Notes under the pieces: model-generated
What the model was told of the DNA's origin: nothing
The model's database searches: none
What the model saw: only the letters and a program-made list of their open reading frames with translations
Part shown: one piece after another, positions 16,431 to 24,906 of the stretch
Numbering within the stretch: position 1 is the first letter of the stretch
Layout: every line of letters begins with the position of its first letter
Origin: Yoonia sp. GPGPB17
GTDB lineage: Bacteria; Pseudomonadota; Alphaproteobacteria; Rhodobacterales; Rhodobacteraceae
Reading direction: 5' to 3'
Assembly (NCBI RefSeq): GCF_037892195.1
Contig: NZ_JATACI010000005.1
Span: 1-64,000 of the forward strand
DNA: 64,000 nt
Made by a program: the position numbers and the translations under genes

Positions 16431-19216
16431 ATGATCCCACTTCAAACCGTCGCCGATAAACTTGTTCGTGCTATTGACGAATTTAGTGATGCGCCTGCGC
16501 TGTCGGATCAAAGCCGTACCATAACCTACTGCAGGCTCGGAGCGTTTGTCGAAGATATTGGACGGCATTTAAAGACACCCCAAATCGTGGGCATTTTCGG
16601 ATCGCCCGGTGTGGCAATGGCCGCAAGTGCCGTGGCTTGTGTGATTGCGGGGCGGCCTTTTGTGCATCTGGACCCTGCTATGCCGCAAATGGTTCTGCAC
16701 AATATCATTTCCGAATTGCAGGTCAGTCTGGTGGTTGCTTGCCAGGACGTCGCCGCTGGCCACTTGCCGCGCGATTGCAAAACTGTCGATGCGAGGGGCC
16801 TTTTGCAAGGAGATGTGACATTGACCGAACCGCTTCTCGCGGCCGCTGTATCCCCTGATGACCCGATCTATTTGGTGGCGACCTCTGGCACGACGGGGCG
16901 GCCCAAATGCATTCCTGTGGCCCAAGACGCGGCTTTTCTGTCCTACGAATGGCGCGATGAATTTACGTCCTACCACCATGGCATGCGCGTGGGCATCTAT
17001 GTTTTTGCCATCTGGGAAATGTTTCGCCCGCTGCGCAAAGGGGCCGAATTGTGGTTCCCCGATGCAAGCACCTTGTTCAGCCCTAGCGAACTGGCGGACT
17101 TTCTGATCGAACACAATGTCGATGAGATGCTTTTCACACCGTCCTTCTACAACACGTTCCTCACAGTGCTTGACGAGGCGAAGGCCGCCCGCTTGCCTTT
17201 GAGCCGCGTTATTTTGAACGGAGAAGTCGTGGGCGACGATCTGATCACTACGTCGCTTGAAAAATTGCCGAACACGGATTTGTGGAACCTCTATAGCATC
17301 TGCGAAACGCACGATGTCTGTATGTCGCATTTGACCGAACTTGCGGGTGACGCGCCTGTGTCCGTTGGTGTCCCGATGGAGCATTTGCGGGCGATTATTC
17401 TAGACGAAACGGATACACCTTGCCCCGTTGGCACGTCAGGCCAATTGCATTTTGAAGGGCCGCGTATGTTGGGGCGCGGCTACATCAACCGCCCCGAAGA
17501 AACCCGCCTGCGGTTTCGGGAACTGACCATCGAAGGGCGAGAAACACGGCTTTATGATACCGGTGATCAGGCTTGGGTCGATGATACAGGTGCGCTGCAC
17601 ATCGAAGGGCGCATTGCCCATATGCTCAAACTCCGTGGGTTTTCGATCCAAACGCGCGAACTGACCGAAACGTTGCGCGACAAACTGGCCTTCTCCAGTG
17701 CTGCACCTTGGGTGGCGGATGTCGGGGCTCGTGGCCAAAGCCTGATCTTTTACTACGCCGCCGATGCCAGTCAGGCACAGGCGAATGCGGATAAATGGGG
17801 GCTGACAGCGGGCACAAACCGTATGCCGCCCGACTTCGCCGCGCAAATGCGCGACGTGTTGCTTAAACCTATTGTGTGCCGTCGTTTTTGGTGCAAATGG
17901 ATGCACTGCCCTTGCATCCTGTTTCCGGCAAGGCAAACATGCGCGCCCTGCCTGTTGTCACGGATGACACCGACGTTGAAAGTGCTGCCGAAGATGCCGT
18001 GATTGCCGCCGCCGCCGCCGCGATGGGGTGTGCACCGTCACAGATTGATCCTGCGCTCAGCTTTCATGATCAAGGCGGCGATAGTTTGATTTGCGTCACC
18101 CTGATGCTTGAGTTGGAAAAGGTTTACAAACGCCCCATCGACTTTGAACTGGCAATGAACGTGCCATTGCACCGCCTTGACCAGTTAATGACCCAAGAGG
18201 CCGACGCTCCTGCGCCGACCGATACCTTTAACCGCCCCGGCATTTTGTTGACTGGCGCGACAGGGTTTCTGGGTGGTCATGTTTTGGCCCAAGCGGCCCG
18301 TGATCTGCCCGAGGGTGAGGTGATCTACTGTCTTGTTCGCGATAAAAATCGTGGCGCGCGTGATCGGCTGGACGATGTCGCAGCGACGCATGGAATCGCC
18401 CAGAAGCGTTACGTGATGGTGCCCGGCACCTTGGATGCGCCTGACTTCGGCCTTGATGCGTCCCCGGTCAAGGCATTGGCAGCCTCTGTCAGACAGGTCA
18501 TTCATTGCGCAGCGATGGTAAACCTCGCCATTGGGCGCAAGGAAATGCTGGACTGGTCGGCGCGTGGCATGAACACGGTTCTGCAATTTTGTCGCGATGC
18601 GAATGCGGACCTGCGGTTCACCTCGTCCAGTTCGGTTTTCCCGGATCGCGGAGGCCCGTGGCCTGAGACACCCGCGAAGCTATGGGACGACATCACAGGC
18701 TACGGCGCTGCGAAAATCGCGGCAGAAACAGCGATCCGTGCCTCAGATACTCCCGCCGCGATTGTGCGGCTGCCATCACTTTATGATCTGAACGCCCCAA
18801 ACCCGCGCGACATTTATGAAATAATCCTGGAGGCCTCTTTGAAGGCCGGTCAGATGCCGCAATCGTTGACGTTTCCGATGACCGACGTCACCGCTGCCGC
18901 TGCGTTTCTGCTTGGCCCGATAACAGCAACAGATGGCCCGATTTATAACCTGATGGCTGATACGCCCATCACTTCCAATGATCCTAATTCGTTGCCGGTG
19001 AACGATTGGCTCGCCAAAGTCGATCTTGAACCCGGCATCGCAAACGTTATCGAGAATTTCCCCGAAACCTTGCAGGCCGATGCATCATTTATCAACACGG
19101 CCGCACGCACGGCTTGGACGCGCATATCGAACCGTCCGTACTGCGCCATCAGTGATAGTGACGCGCTACTGTCGCGGCGGCAATCGGCCTACCAAAGCGC
19201 GCCTGCGTTGACCTGA
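16431..19216 (+). pseudogene. NRPS-like adenylation-carrier-thioester reductase (A-PCP-R), split by a 2-base repeat expansion
   Basis: One gene of about 928 codons read in two frames. Residues about 10-480 are an AMP-forming adenylation domain with the SGTTGRPK phosphate loop, the NLYSICETHDV segment in place of the usual YGPTE core, and DTGDQAWVDDTG. The frame then shifts at ATTGTGTGCCG (17871-17881). Deleting one GT would join KPIV to PSFLVQMDALPLHPVSGKA, the normal end of an A domain. The second frame holds a carrier domain with the phosphopantetheine Ser in DQGGDSLICV, then a reductase domain with the NADP loop LLTGATGFLGGHV and a Tyr-x-x-x-Lys pair (GYGAAKIAAE). Such proteins activate a carboxylic or amino acid, load it on the carrier and release it as an aldehyde or alcohol. 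The start has AAGGAC upstream. Substrate unknown; the A core resembles standalone reductase-linked domains, not chain-building NRPS modules. Confidence 0.85.
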
Positions 19217-19962
19217 TAGTCCTCCATCGTTAAAGCGCGGGCCGCATCACTGACCAGGAACGCAGCCAGTTCTGCAACCTCGGTTGGTTGAACAAGCTGG
19301 TTTTGCGGATTTGATTTGGCATACTCGGCGCGCACCGCGTCAAGGCTTTGCCCCGTCGATGCCATATCCGCATCAATGAACCGTCGCAGCATTTCGGTTT
19401 CTACCCATGTCGGGCTGATTGAGACGCAGGTAATCCCGTGTGCGGCACCCTCAAGGCTGACACACCGGCCCAGCCCCAAAAGCCCAGCCTTAGATGTGCA
19501 ATATGCCGCGTTATTCGCCATTCCGTTGTGTGCTGCGACAGACGCAATGTTGACGATCCGGCCCCAACCTGCGCGTTTCATGTGGGGCATCACCGCGCGG
19601 ATGGTGCGAAACGATCCGCTAAGATTGGTATCGATATGATCGTCCCAGACACTGTCTGGATGTTCGATGACCGCCGCCTCTTCGTAAACACCTGCCGCAT
19701 TGATTAAAATATCAACGCCACCGTGGGTCGCCGTAACCTCGGACACAAACGCGTCAACGCTTTCGGTTGATCGCACATCCAAAGCGGCCGCGTGAATGTT
19801 GGTGTGATCAATTCCAAGGATGTCGCGTACATGCGCAGTATCCGCAGCACTACGCGCACCTACAACAACAGTCGTCGCGTCTTGCGCCAGTCGACGTGCA
19901 ATCGCCAGCCCCATGCCCGAAAGTCCGCCAGTAACGATTGCCGTCTTGTTGCCGTTTGTCAT
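19189..19962 (-). CDS. Short-chain dehydrogenase/reductase
   Basis: A 257-residue classical SDR. It has the N-terminal TGGLSGMGLAIA cofactor loop, an NAAG-type motif (INAAGVYEEA), the catalytic Ser in IASVAAHNG and Tyr/Lys in YCTSKAGLLGLG, and a C-terminus ending MEDYQVNAGALW. The length and ending resemble 3-hydroxybutyrate dehydrogenase-like and acetoacetyl-CoA reductase-like members, but the substrate cannot be assigned. It is convergent with the A-PCP-R gene and overlaps its 3' end by 28 bases. A shared pathway (reducing or oxidising the released aldehyde/alcohol) is possible but only inferred from proximity. Confidence 0.88.
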   Translation of the reverse strand: MTNGNKTAIVTGGLSGMGLAIARRLAQDATTVVVGARSAADTAHVRDILGIDHTNIHAAALDVRSTESVDAFVSEVTATHGGVDILINAAGVYEEAAVIEHPDSVWDDHIDTNLSGSFRTIRAVMPHMKRAGWGRIVNIASVAAHNGMANNAAYCTSKAGLLGLGRCVSLEGAAHGITCVSISPTWVETEMLRRFIDADMASTGQSLDAVRAEYAKSNPQNQLVQPTEVAELAAFLVSDAARALTMEDYQVNAGALW

Positions 19963-20375
19963 GCTGGGCTACCTTTTTTCAAGTTGTCTATGGAACCCAC
20001 CTAAGCGAAACGCAGGCGGTCTGCATCGAAAATCCAACTTGGGCCGTTTCAGAACAAAGAACTGAAAGGAGCCATTCGATTTAACGGGTCAAAGGTCGGT
20101 TTTGTCCGCATCTTACCCGTTCATGGGCGGCAGGACGAACGGCGCTGTTTCCTGAACCGGCCACTCGTGGTTCTCGCGGCGAAATGGGAAAATGAGCCCA
20201 TAGCAGAAGTCTTCAAAACATGCTGCGCGCGCACGCAGCGCGGAACATTCGGCATGAGCGAAAGTCCATCCGCCGCGACGCAGTACCGAAAGCAGCCATA
20301 CAAACAGATGCTATGGTTCCCACTGTCAGCGCGGTGCTGATGTTTGGGCATGGAGGGCGGATCGGAGAGCAAACT
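19963..20375. other. Gene-free stretch between SDR and recombinase copy 2
   Basis: No protein recognised. It contains the promoter side of two divergent genes: the SDR reading left and the recombinase reading right. The recombinase frame stays open for another 52 codons upstream of its likely ATG, but those residues do not align with copy 1, so they are treated as untranslated. Confidence 0.5.
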
Positions 20376-21008
20376 ATGCCAAGAGTTCAACTTCCTGCGG
20401 TCACACAGAAACGTAGAGCCTGGAACAAGGGACGGATCATTGGTCAGAAGCGACCTTTGCTGCCGAAACAGGTCTGGGCGATCCGGACACGGCTTGAACT
20501 GGCGGGCTATCTGCGTGACCTCACTTTGTTCAACGTCGCCATCGACAGCAAACTTCGCGGCTGTGATCTTGTCAAATTGTCTGTGTCTGACTTGGTAAAG
20601 CATGACCGCGTTCGGGAACGCGTATCCGTTATCCAGAGCAAGACAAAGCGACCAGTTCAATTTGAATTGACGGAGAACACGCGTGAAACTGTAAGTGCCT
20701 GGGTCAAATCTGCTGAGATGTTTGCATGCTCATTCATGTTCCCAAGCCGGTTCCATGACCGCTCGCACATCTCAACCCGGCAGTATGGACGGCTTGTACG
20801 CGATTGGGTGACGGCGATTGGGCTGGAGCCAAGTGGATATGGCACTCATTCGCTTCGCCGGACAAAGGCAGCGGAGATCTATCGAAAAACTGGCAACCTC
20901 CGCGCGGTCCAACTGCTGCTTGGTCACACGAAGGTCGATAGTACAGTGCGATACCTTGGCGTTGAACTTGAAGACGCCCTGGGTATCTCGGAGCGTATCG
21001 ATATCTGA
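20376..21008 (+). CDS. Short tyrosine recombinase/integrase, copy 2 of 3
   Basis: A 210-residue protein, nearly identical in plan to copy 1. It starts MPRVQLPAVTQKRRAWNKGR and carries Arg I in SKLRGCDLV, Lys in QSKTKRP, THSLRRTKA, LLLGHTK and the nucleophile Tyr in STVRYLGV. GGAG lies eight bases before the ATG, supporting the shorter start over an upstream one. The hairpin and about 90 bases after the stop also match copy 1, so the duplicated unit is larger than the gene. It sits at the left edge of the metal-homeostasis block, suggesting a role in placing that block, though no attachment site is identified. Confidence 0.87.
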   Translation: MPRVQLPAVTQKRRAWNKGRIIGQKRPLLPKQVWAIRTRLELAGYLRDLTLFNVAIDSKLRGCDLVKLSVSDLVKHDRVRERVSVIQSKTKRPVQFELTENTRETVSAWVKSAEMFACSFMFPSRFHDRSHISTRQYGRLVRDWVTAIGLEPSGYGTHSLRRTKAAEIYRKTGNLRAVQLLLGHTKVDSTVRYLGVELEDALGISERIDI

Positions 21009-21016
21009 ACTACCTT

Positions 21017-21039
21017 GGCGAGCGGTTTTGCCGTTCGCC
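21017..21039 (+). terminator. Hairpin after recombinase copy 2
   Basis: GGCGAGCGG / CCGTTCGCC with a TTTTG loop, seven bases after the stop. It is the counterpart of the hairpin after copy 1 and is followed by the same ATTTCAAAGCG. Confidence 0.55.
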
Positions 21040-21245
21040 ATTTCAAAGCGAATATCCACCTCTTATTCGGGGTTGGTTGGTGCTGAGCCCAGGGTGCAAA
21101 ATGCTGCAAAGACTGTGATCGGCCGTGGTACTTCCAGTTGCGTCAGTGGATCAACACGCTTTCACTGGGCGCGCTCAGTGTTAAGGTTTATCGTAAATGG
21201 ACGGCATCTTGGCTGCCTTGGATACCTCAATGGAAGGAACTCATT

Positions 21246-21398
21246 ATGAACGATGCTGACAGATGCGCCTGCGACCAATGTTCATCAAAGTGTGGGTGCT
21301 CCCAGAACAGGCCAACCGATGGCACTTGCTGTTGTGGCGACAAGTGCACCTGTTCGGACTGCGACTGCGGGCCAAGCTGCGGGTGCGCAGAGACTTAA
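21246..21398 (+). CDS. Metallothionein-like cysteine-rich protein (50 aa)
   Basis: A 50-residue protein with 14 cysteines and no histidine, arranged as CAC, CSSKCGC, TCCCGDKCTC, SDCDCG and CGC clusters. The ATG has GGAAGGA about 8 bases upstream; a longer in-frame reading begins far upstream without support. Composition and Cys-x-Cys spacing are those of a metallothionein, which would buffer zinc, cadmium or copper in the cytosol. Unlike SmtA/BmtA-type bacterial metallothioneins (9-10 Cys with His and a zinc-finger-like fold) it lacks His and has a CCC run. It lies beside a small XRE-type ORF and the Zur-linked operons. Confidence 0.85.
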   Translation: MNDADRCACDQCSSKCGCSQNRPTDGTCCCGDKCTCSDCDCGPSCGCAET

Positions 21399-21441
21399 GC
21401 TGATGCAATCCATCGCGATATAGCCCGGTCGGAGCAAAACA

Positions 21442-21678
21442 ATTCGAAAGGCCCGCAAGATTGGGCGTCCAAAGCTGGCCAAGCTCTCTGGCCTGACGGA
21501 GAGGAAGCTCGCAAAGATCGAGATCTCTTCCGCAATGATGCTTGATCCAGACATGGTTGAGCGGATTTCGGAGGTCCTTGGAGTGCCGATCCGGACGCTC
21601 ACCGGGGAATTCGAGATTGCCGAAAACGATCTGTTACTGGTTTCTAACCAGAAGTGCACCAAAGGGTGTTGCGGGTAG
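21442..21678 (+). CDS. Small XRE-type helix-turn-helix protein, probable ATT start
   Basis: A frame of about 78 codons follows the metallothionein. It reads IRKARKIGRPKLAKLSGLTE, RKLAKIE, then ERISEVLGVPIRTLTGEFEI, the pattern of an XRE/Cro helix-turn-helix plus a short tail. It has no ATG, GTG or TTG before the HTH; an ATT at 21442 has GGAG seven bases upstream. ATT is a rare start (known for infC). The alternative is a gene that has lost its 5' end. The tail ends in Cys residues (QKCTKGCCG), but these codons overlap the terminator hairpin. It may regulate the metallothionein. Confidence 0.5.
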   Translation: MRKARKIGRPKLAKLSGLTERKLAKIEISSAMMLDPDMVERISEVLGVPIRTLTGEFEIAENDLLLVSNQKCTKGCCG

Positions 21679-21694
21679 TCGCAACACCCCGTTT
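21664..21694 (+). terminator. Strong hairpin terminator after the metallothionein/XRE pair
   Basis: GGGTGTTGCG and CGCAACACCC form a perfect 10-bp stem with a 6-base loop followed by CGTTT. The left arm lies inside the last codons of the XRE frame. It separates this pair from the convergent adhC-like gene and could serve both directions. Confidence 0.75.
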
Positions 21695-21713
21695 GCCGAT
21701 CCATCTTAACAGC

Positions 21714-22877
21714 TTACTCGGGAACAATCTGCCCCGGTAGGGAGTTCACGGTCATCGTCTCATTCGGTTGGAAATGAATAACAGATCGGATTGACTGCCC
21801 CGCCTTTAGTAAGTCAAACGCCGTGTTGATCTGATTGTGGTTCATGTGATGCGTGATGTAGGGATCGACTCTGAAATCACCGCGCAGCCATTCGTCGACC
21901 ATTCCAGGCAGTTGACTGCGGCCCAGAACGCCACCGAACGCCGTACCGCGCCAGACGCGACCAGTCACCAATTGGAAAGGACGGGTGGAGATTTCCTGAC
22001 CCGCACCCGCAACACCGATGACAGTGCATTCGCCCCACCCTTTGTGGCAGGCTTCCAAAGCAGAACGCATCAAGTCAACATTGCCAACCGCTTCGAACGT
22101 ATAGTCCAAACCACCGTTGGTCATATCGATCAGGACTTCGTGGATCGGAGCCGCGTAATCTTTGGGGTTCACGCATTCGGTCGCGCCAAGCGACTTGGCC
22201 AGCGGAAATTTATTCGGATTTACGTCAACGCCGATAATCCGAGACGCGCCTTTCAAAACAGCCCCTTGGATGACGGCCATCCCAACAGCGCCGAGACCGA
22301 AAACAGCGACCGTTGAACCCGGCTCGACCTTGGCTGTATTCCGGACCGCCCCAATGCCTGTCGGAACGGCACACCCCATGACAGACGCCTTGGACAGCGG
22401 CGCGTCCTTCGAAATCTTGGCAACCGAGATTTCGGGAAGCACCGTGTATTCGCTAAAGGTGCTTGTCCCCATATAGTGTTTGATCTCCTTGCCCTTGTAG
22501 GAAAAGCGCGATGTTCCATCCGGCATCACACCGGCACCCTGCGTTGCGCGGATGGTCTGGCAAAGGTTGGTCTTTCCCGATTGGATATAAGGGCAGTTGG
22601 GATCCTCGGGCACATAGAGGGGGATCACATGGTCACCGGGTTTGACGGATGTGACGCCTTTGCCGATGTCTTCCACAATCCCGCAGCCTTCGTGGCCCAG
22701 AACACAAGGGAAAAGACCCTCTGGGTCCTCGCCTGACAATGTAAACACATCTGTATGACACAGGCTCGTGGTGACGATCCGCACCAAGACTTCGCCTTCT
22801 TTGGGGCCTTCCAGATCAATCTCTTCGATTTCCAATGGTCGGTTTGGTTCCCATGCGATGGCTGCACGCGTTTTCAT
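21714..22877 (-). CDS. adhC: Class III alcohol dehydrogenase / S-(hydroxymethyl)glutathione dehydrogenase variant lacking two structural-zinc cysteines
   Basis: A 387-residue medium-chain dehydrogenase of the FrmA/AdhC class, slightly longer than the usual about 370. Catalytic-zinc ligands are kept: Cys40 (SLCHTD), His62-Glu63 (GHEGCG) and the later Cys in [11 protein letters not shown], as is the NAD fold [11 protein letters not shown]. The structural-zinc loop, normally four Cys, reads [17 protein letters not shown]: the first Cys is Asp92 and the third is Ile98, leaving only Cys95 and Cys106. It therefore probably cannot bind structural zinc. It is the last gene of an operon behind a Zur-like box, 21 bases after the DUF1826 gene, so a zinc-sparing replacement for a normal formaldehyde/GSNO-detoxifying enzyme is the natural inference. 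Confidence 0.9.
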   Translation of the reverse strand: MKTRAAIAWEPNRPLEIEEIDLEGPKEGEVLVRIVTTSLCHTDVFTLSGEDPEGLFPCVLGHEGCGIVEDIGKGVTSVKPGDHVIPLYVPEDPNCPYIQSGKTNLCQTIRATQGAGVMPDGTSRFSYKGKEIKHYMGTSTFSEYTVLPEISVAKISKDAPLSKASVMGCAVPTGIGAVRNTAKVEPGSTVAVFGLGAVGMAVIQGAVLKGASRIIGVDVNPNKFPLAKSLGATECVNPKDYAAPIHEVLIDMTNGGLDYTFEAVGNVDLMRSALEACHKGWGECTVIGVAGAGQEISTRPFQLVTGRVWRGTAFGGVLGRSQLPGMVDEWLRGDFRVDPYITHHMNHNQINTAFDLLKAGQSIRSVIHFQPNETMTVNSLPGQIVPE

Positions 22878-22898
22878 GTGGTGTCCTCCCTCAAAGGC

Positions 22899-23552
22899 TC
22901 AGTGAACGTGTCCGTAAGTTTCATCGGACTCAATATCTGTGATCGGATCGAGGACGAGGACGAGACGCGTCTCGCCAGTCCCTTCAATCGGTGGCGATCT
23001 ATGCAAAAGGCCGGGCGTTGCGGCACTTGGCCAGTCCGTCCCACGCAAAATCATGGGGCTGCCCGTCGGCAGGTCATGGATTTGCTGAGGGTTCTCGCCC
23101 TTGGTGCCGTTTCCGTATTGCGTCGCTTTTCCGCGGTAGGTGCAGAGCAAACGCGCCGTCACGGCGTCGATATGGAATTTGCGGCAGGCATTGGTCGTCA
23201 CCACATCGAGCCGAAGCCGAAGGTAACGGCTGTCCATGATACTGGAAAACATGGCCGCAAGCGCGGCAATGTCATCGATCAACATTGTGCGTTCTGCGCA
23301 ATCCGCCAACCCAAACGCCTCAGTGAGGTCGGTCATGGCGTCGCGCACCATTTCTGCACGCAACATGATCCGCGCGCGGGGCAAATCCTTGGGATTAAGG
23401 CTGTCAATCCATGTTTGAAAACGTCTCAAAGGTTCCCGTTTCCAAATTGCCGCAGAGCAGGCAGGGTCCTTGATAGAGGTGAGACCCTTGGGCGTCGTCG
23501 ACAGAGCGACACCAACGCTTTGCGCAGCAACCAGGTTTTGGTGAAGTGTCAT
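22899..23552 (-). CDS. DUF1826 domain protein
   Basis: A 217-residue soluble protein starting at the ATG that overlaps the upstream GTPase stop (ATGA). The family is found next to COG0523 GTPases in proteobacterial zinc-limitation loci. Visible features are the segment RKFHIDAVTARLLCTYRG and, later, LLHRSPPI plus TRLVLVLDP. The H-x-D followed by a distant His is the order expected of a metal-binding cupin or dioxygenase-like fold, but that is a reading of residues, not a demonstrated activity. It lies between cobW and adhC in one operon. Confidence 0.82.
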   Translation of the reverse strand: MTLHQNLVAAQSVGVALSTTPKGLTSIKDPACSAAIWKREPLRRFQTWIDSLNPKDLPRARIMLRAEMVRDAMTDLTEAFGLADCAERTMLIDDIAALAAMFSSIMDSRYLRLRLDVVTTNACRKFHIDAVTARLLCTYRGKATQYGNGTKGENPQQIHDLPTGSPMILRGTDWPSAATPGLLHRSPPIEGTGETRLVLVLDPITDIESDETYGHVH

Positions 23553-24760
23553 GCGGCCTCCTGCGCACGTCTCCAAGCGGGGAATGGGTCGGGCAAGTCG
23601 GGCAGCGCGTCGGGACCCGGGGCCAGATGCTCGGGCACCAGGCAAGAATCCAGGGACGCCTTCAATGCAGACCAGTCAATCCCTGCACCGATAAAGACCA
23701 ATTCCTGACGCCGGTCGCCCCAGGGTTCTTGCCAATGCTCCGCCATATAGGAGCGCGCGCTTTCATGGGTCGGCCAGCGGTCTTGGGGCACCGACGCCCA
23801 CCAGGTGCCCAGCGGTTGGATCGACGACAGTGCACCGGCCAGGGAAAACTCGGCCACCCAACCAGGGCGGGTCGCAATCCAGAAATGCCCCTTGGCACGG
23901 ATCACACCCGGCAAATCGCTTTTGAGAACATTCAGGATTTTTTCTGGCTCAAAGGGTTGGCGGGCACGATAGACAAAGCTGGCAACGCCATACTCTTCGG
24001 TCTCTGGCACGTGGTCCGCAAAGCCGTAGAGTTCTTTGGCCCACATCGGATGCTCATGCGCCTTTTCAAAGTCGAACATCCCCGTATCGAGGATCGCATC
24101 GCTGGCAACATTCGAATGGTCCGTCTCAATGATCTTGGCGTCTGCATTGAGGGACCGGATGATCTGGCGGGCTGCATTGACCTTTTCGCGGCCAGCATCC
24201 GTCACCTTGTTCAGGATCACCACATCCGCAAATTCAATCTGCTCAACCAGCAGGTTGACTAAGGTGCGCTCGTCCTCTTCGCCCAGCGTTTCATCGCGAT
24301 CACTTAGGAAATCCTGGCTGGAATAGTCCGCTGTCAGGTTCACGGCATCGACCACCGTTACCATCGTGTCGAGGCGCGACACGTCAGACAGGCTGTCGCC
24401 ATTTTCGTCGCGGAAATCGAAAGTCGCGGCCACGGGGAGGGGTTCGGAAATGCCGGTGGATTCAATCAGCAGATAGTCAAAGCGGCCCTCTCCGGCGAGG
24501 CGTCGCACCTCGTCCAGCAGATCATCACGCAACGTGCAGCAGATGCAGCCATTGGACATCTCCACCAGCGTTTCGTCGGTCCGGCTGAGCTCGTTGTCCG
24601 CGCGCACAAGGTCTGCGTCAATGTTCACTTAGGACATATCGTTTACGATCACCGCGACGCGGCGCCCTTCGCGGTTGTTGAGCACACGGTTGAGAAGGGT
24701 GGTTTTTCCGGCTCCGAGAAATCCGGAAAGCACTGTGACGGGGAGGCGTTGGTCTAGCAT
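23549..24760 (-). pseudogene. COG0523 (CobW/YciC-type) zinc-responsive GTPase with one in-frame TAA
   Basis: From the ATG at 24760 (GGAG seven bases upstream) the protein has the P-loop GFLGAGKTT and reads [13 protein letters not shown] follows at codon 44, where the family has Glu (VNDMSEVNID). The same frame then resumes at an immediately adjacent GTG with NIDADLVRADNELS. It continues with the metal-binding GCxCC motif (NGCICCTLRDDLL), IESTGISEPLPV (switch region), LNKVTD (NKxD) and a complete CobW C-terminal domain. A single base change separates it from an intact 403-residue metallochaperone. Reinitiation at the GTG would make a protein without a P-loop. It is the first gene behind the Zur-like box and overlaps DUF1826 by four bases. 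Confidence 0.85.
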
Positions 24761-24782
24761 GGAAAACTCCGGCTTGTATCTG

Positions 24783-24799
24783 ATGTTATAATATAACAT
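24783..24799. promoter_or_regulatory. Zur-type operator between divergent operons
   Basis: ATGTTATAATATAACAT is a perfect 17-bp palindrome (odd-length, centre A). It resembles the alphaproteobacterial Zur consensus (TGTTATA-n-TATAACA). It lies 23 bases upstream of the cobW start and about 110 bases upstream of the divergent flavoprotein start, so one site could repress both operons when zinc is sufficient. No zur gene is in the window. Confidence 0.82.
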
Positions 24800-24906
24800 A
24801 CGAGTTGGGCGAGATATGCAACTGTCAGAGTTACATAAGTTTGTCTCAAACCATATAGCCCGGATTTGTGGTCCCAGCCGAACCCAAAAACAGGACGATC
24901 CAACCG

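Noticed and set aside
16569..17384. Minus-strand reading of 271 codons inside the adenylation domain
   Set aside because: Antisense to a conserved domain; no family features or start site.
21384..21678. C-terminal CTKGCCG of the XRE frame as a metal-binding motif
   Set aside because: The codons coincide with the left arm of the terminator hairpin, so the residues may simply follow from RNA structure.
22755..23708. Plus-strand reading of 317 codons over adhC, DUF1826 and cobW
   Set aside because: Antisense to three real genes; no motif; arises from codon bias of the opposite strand.
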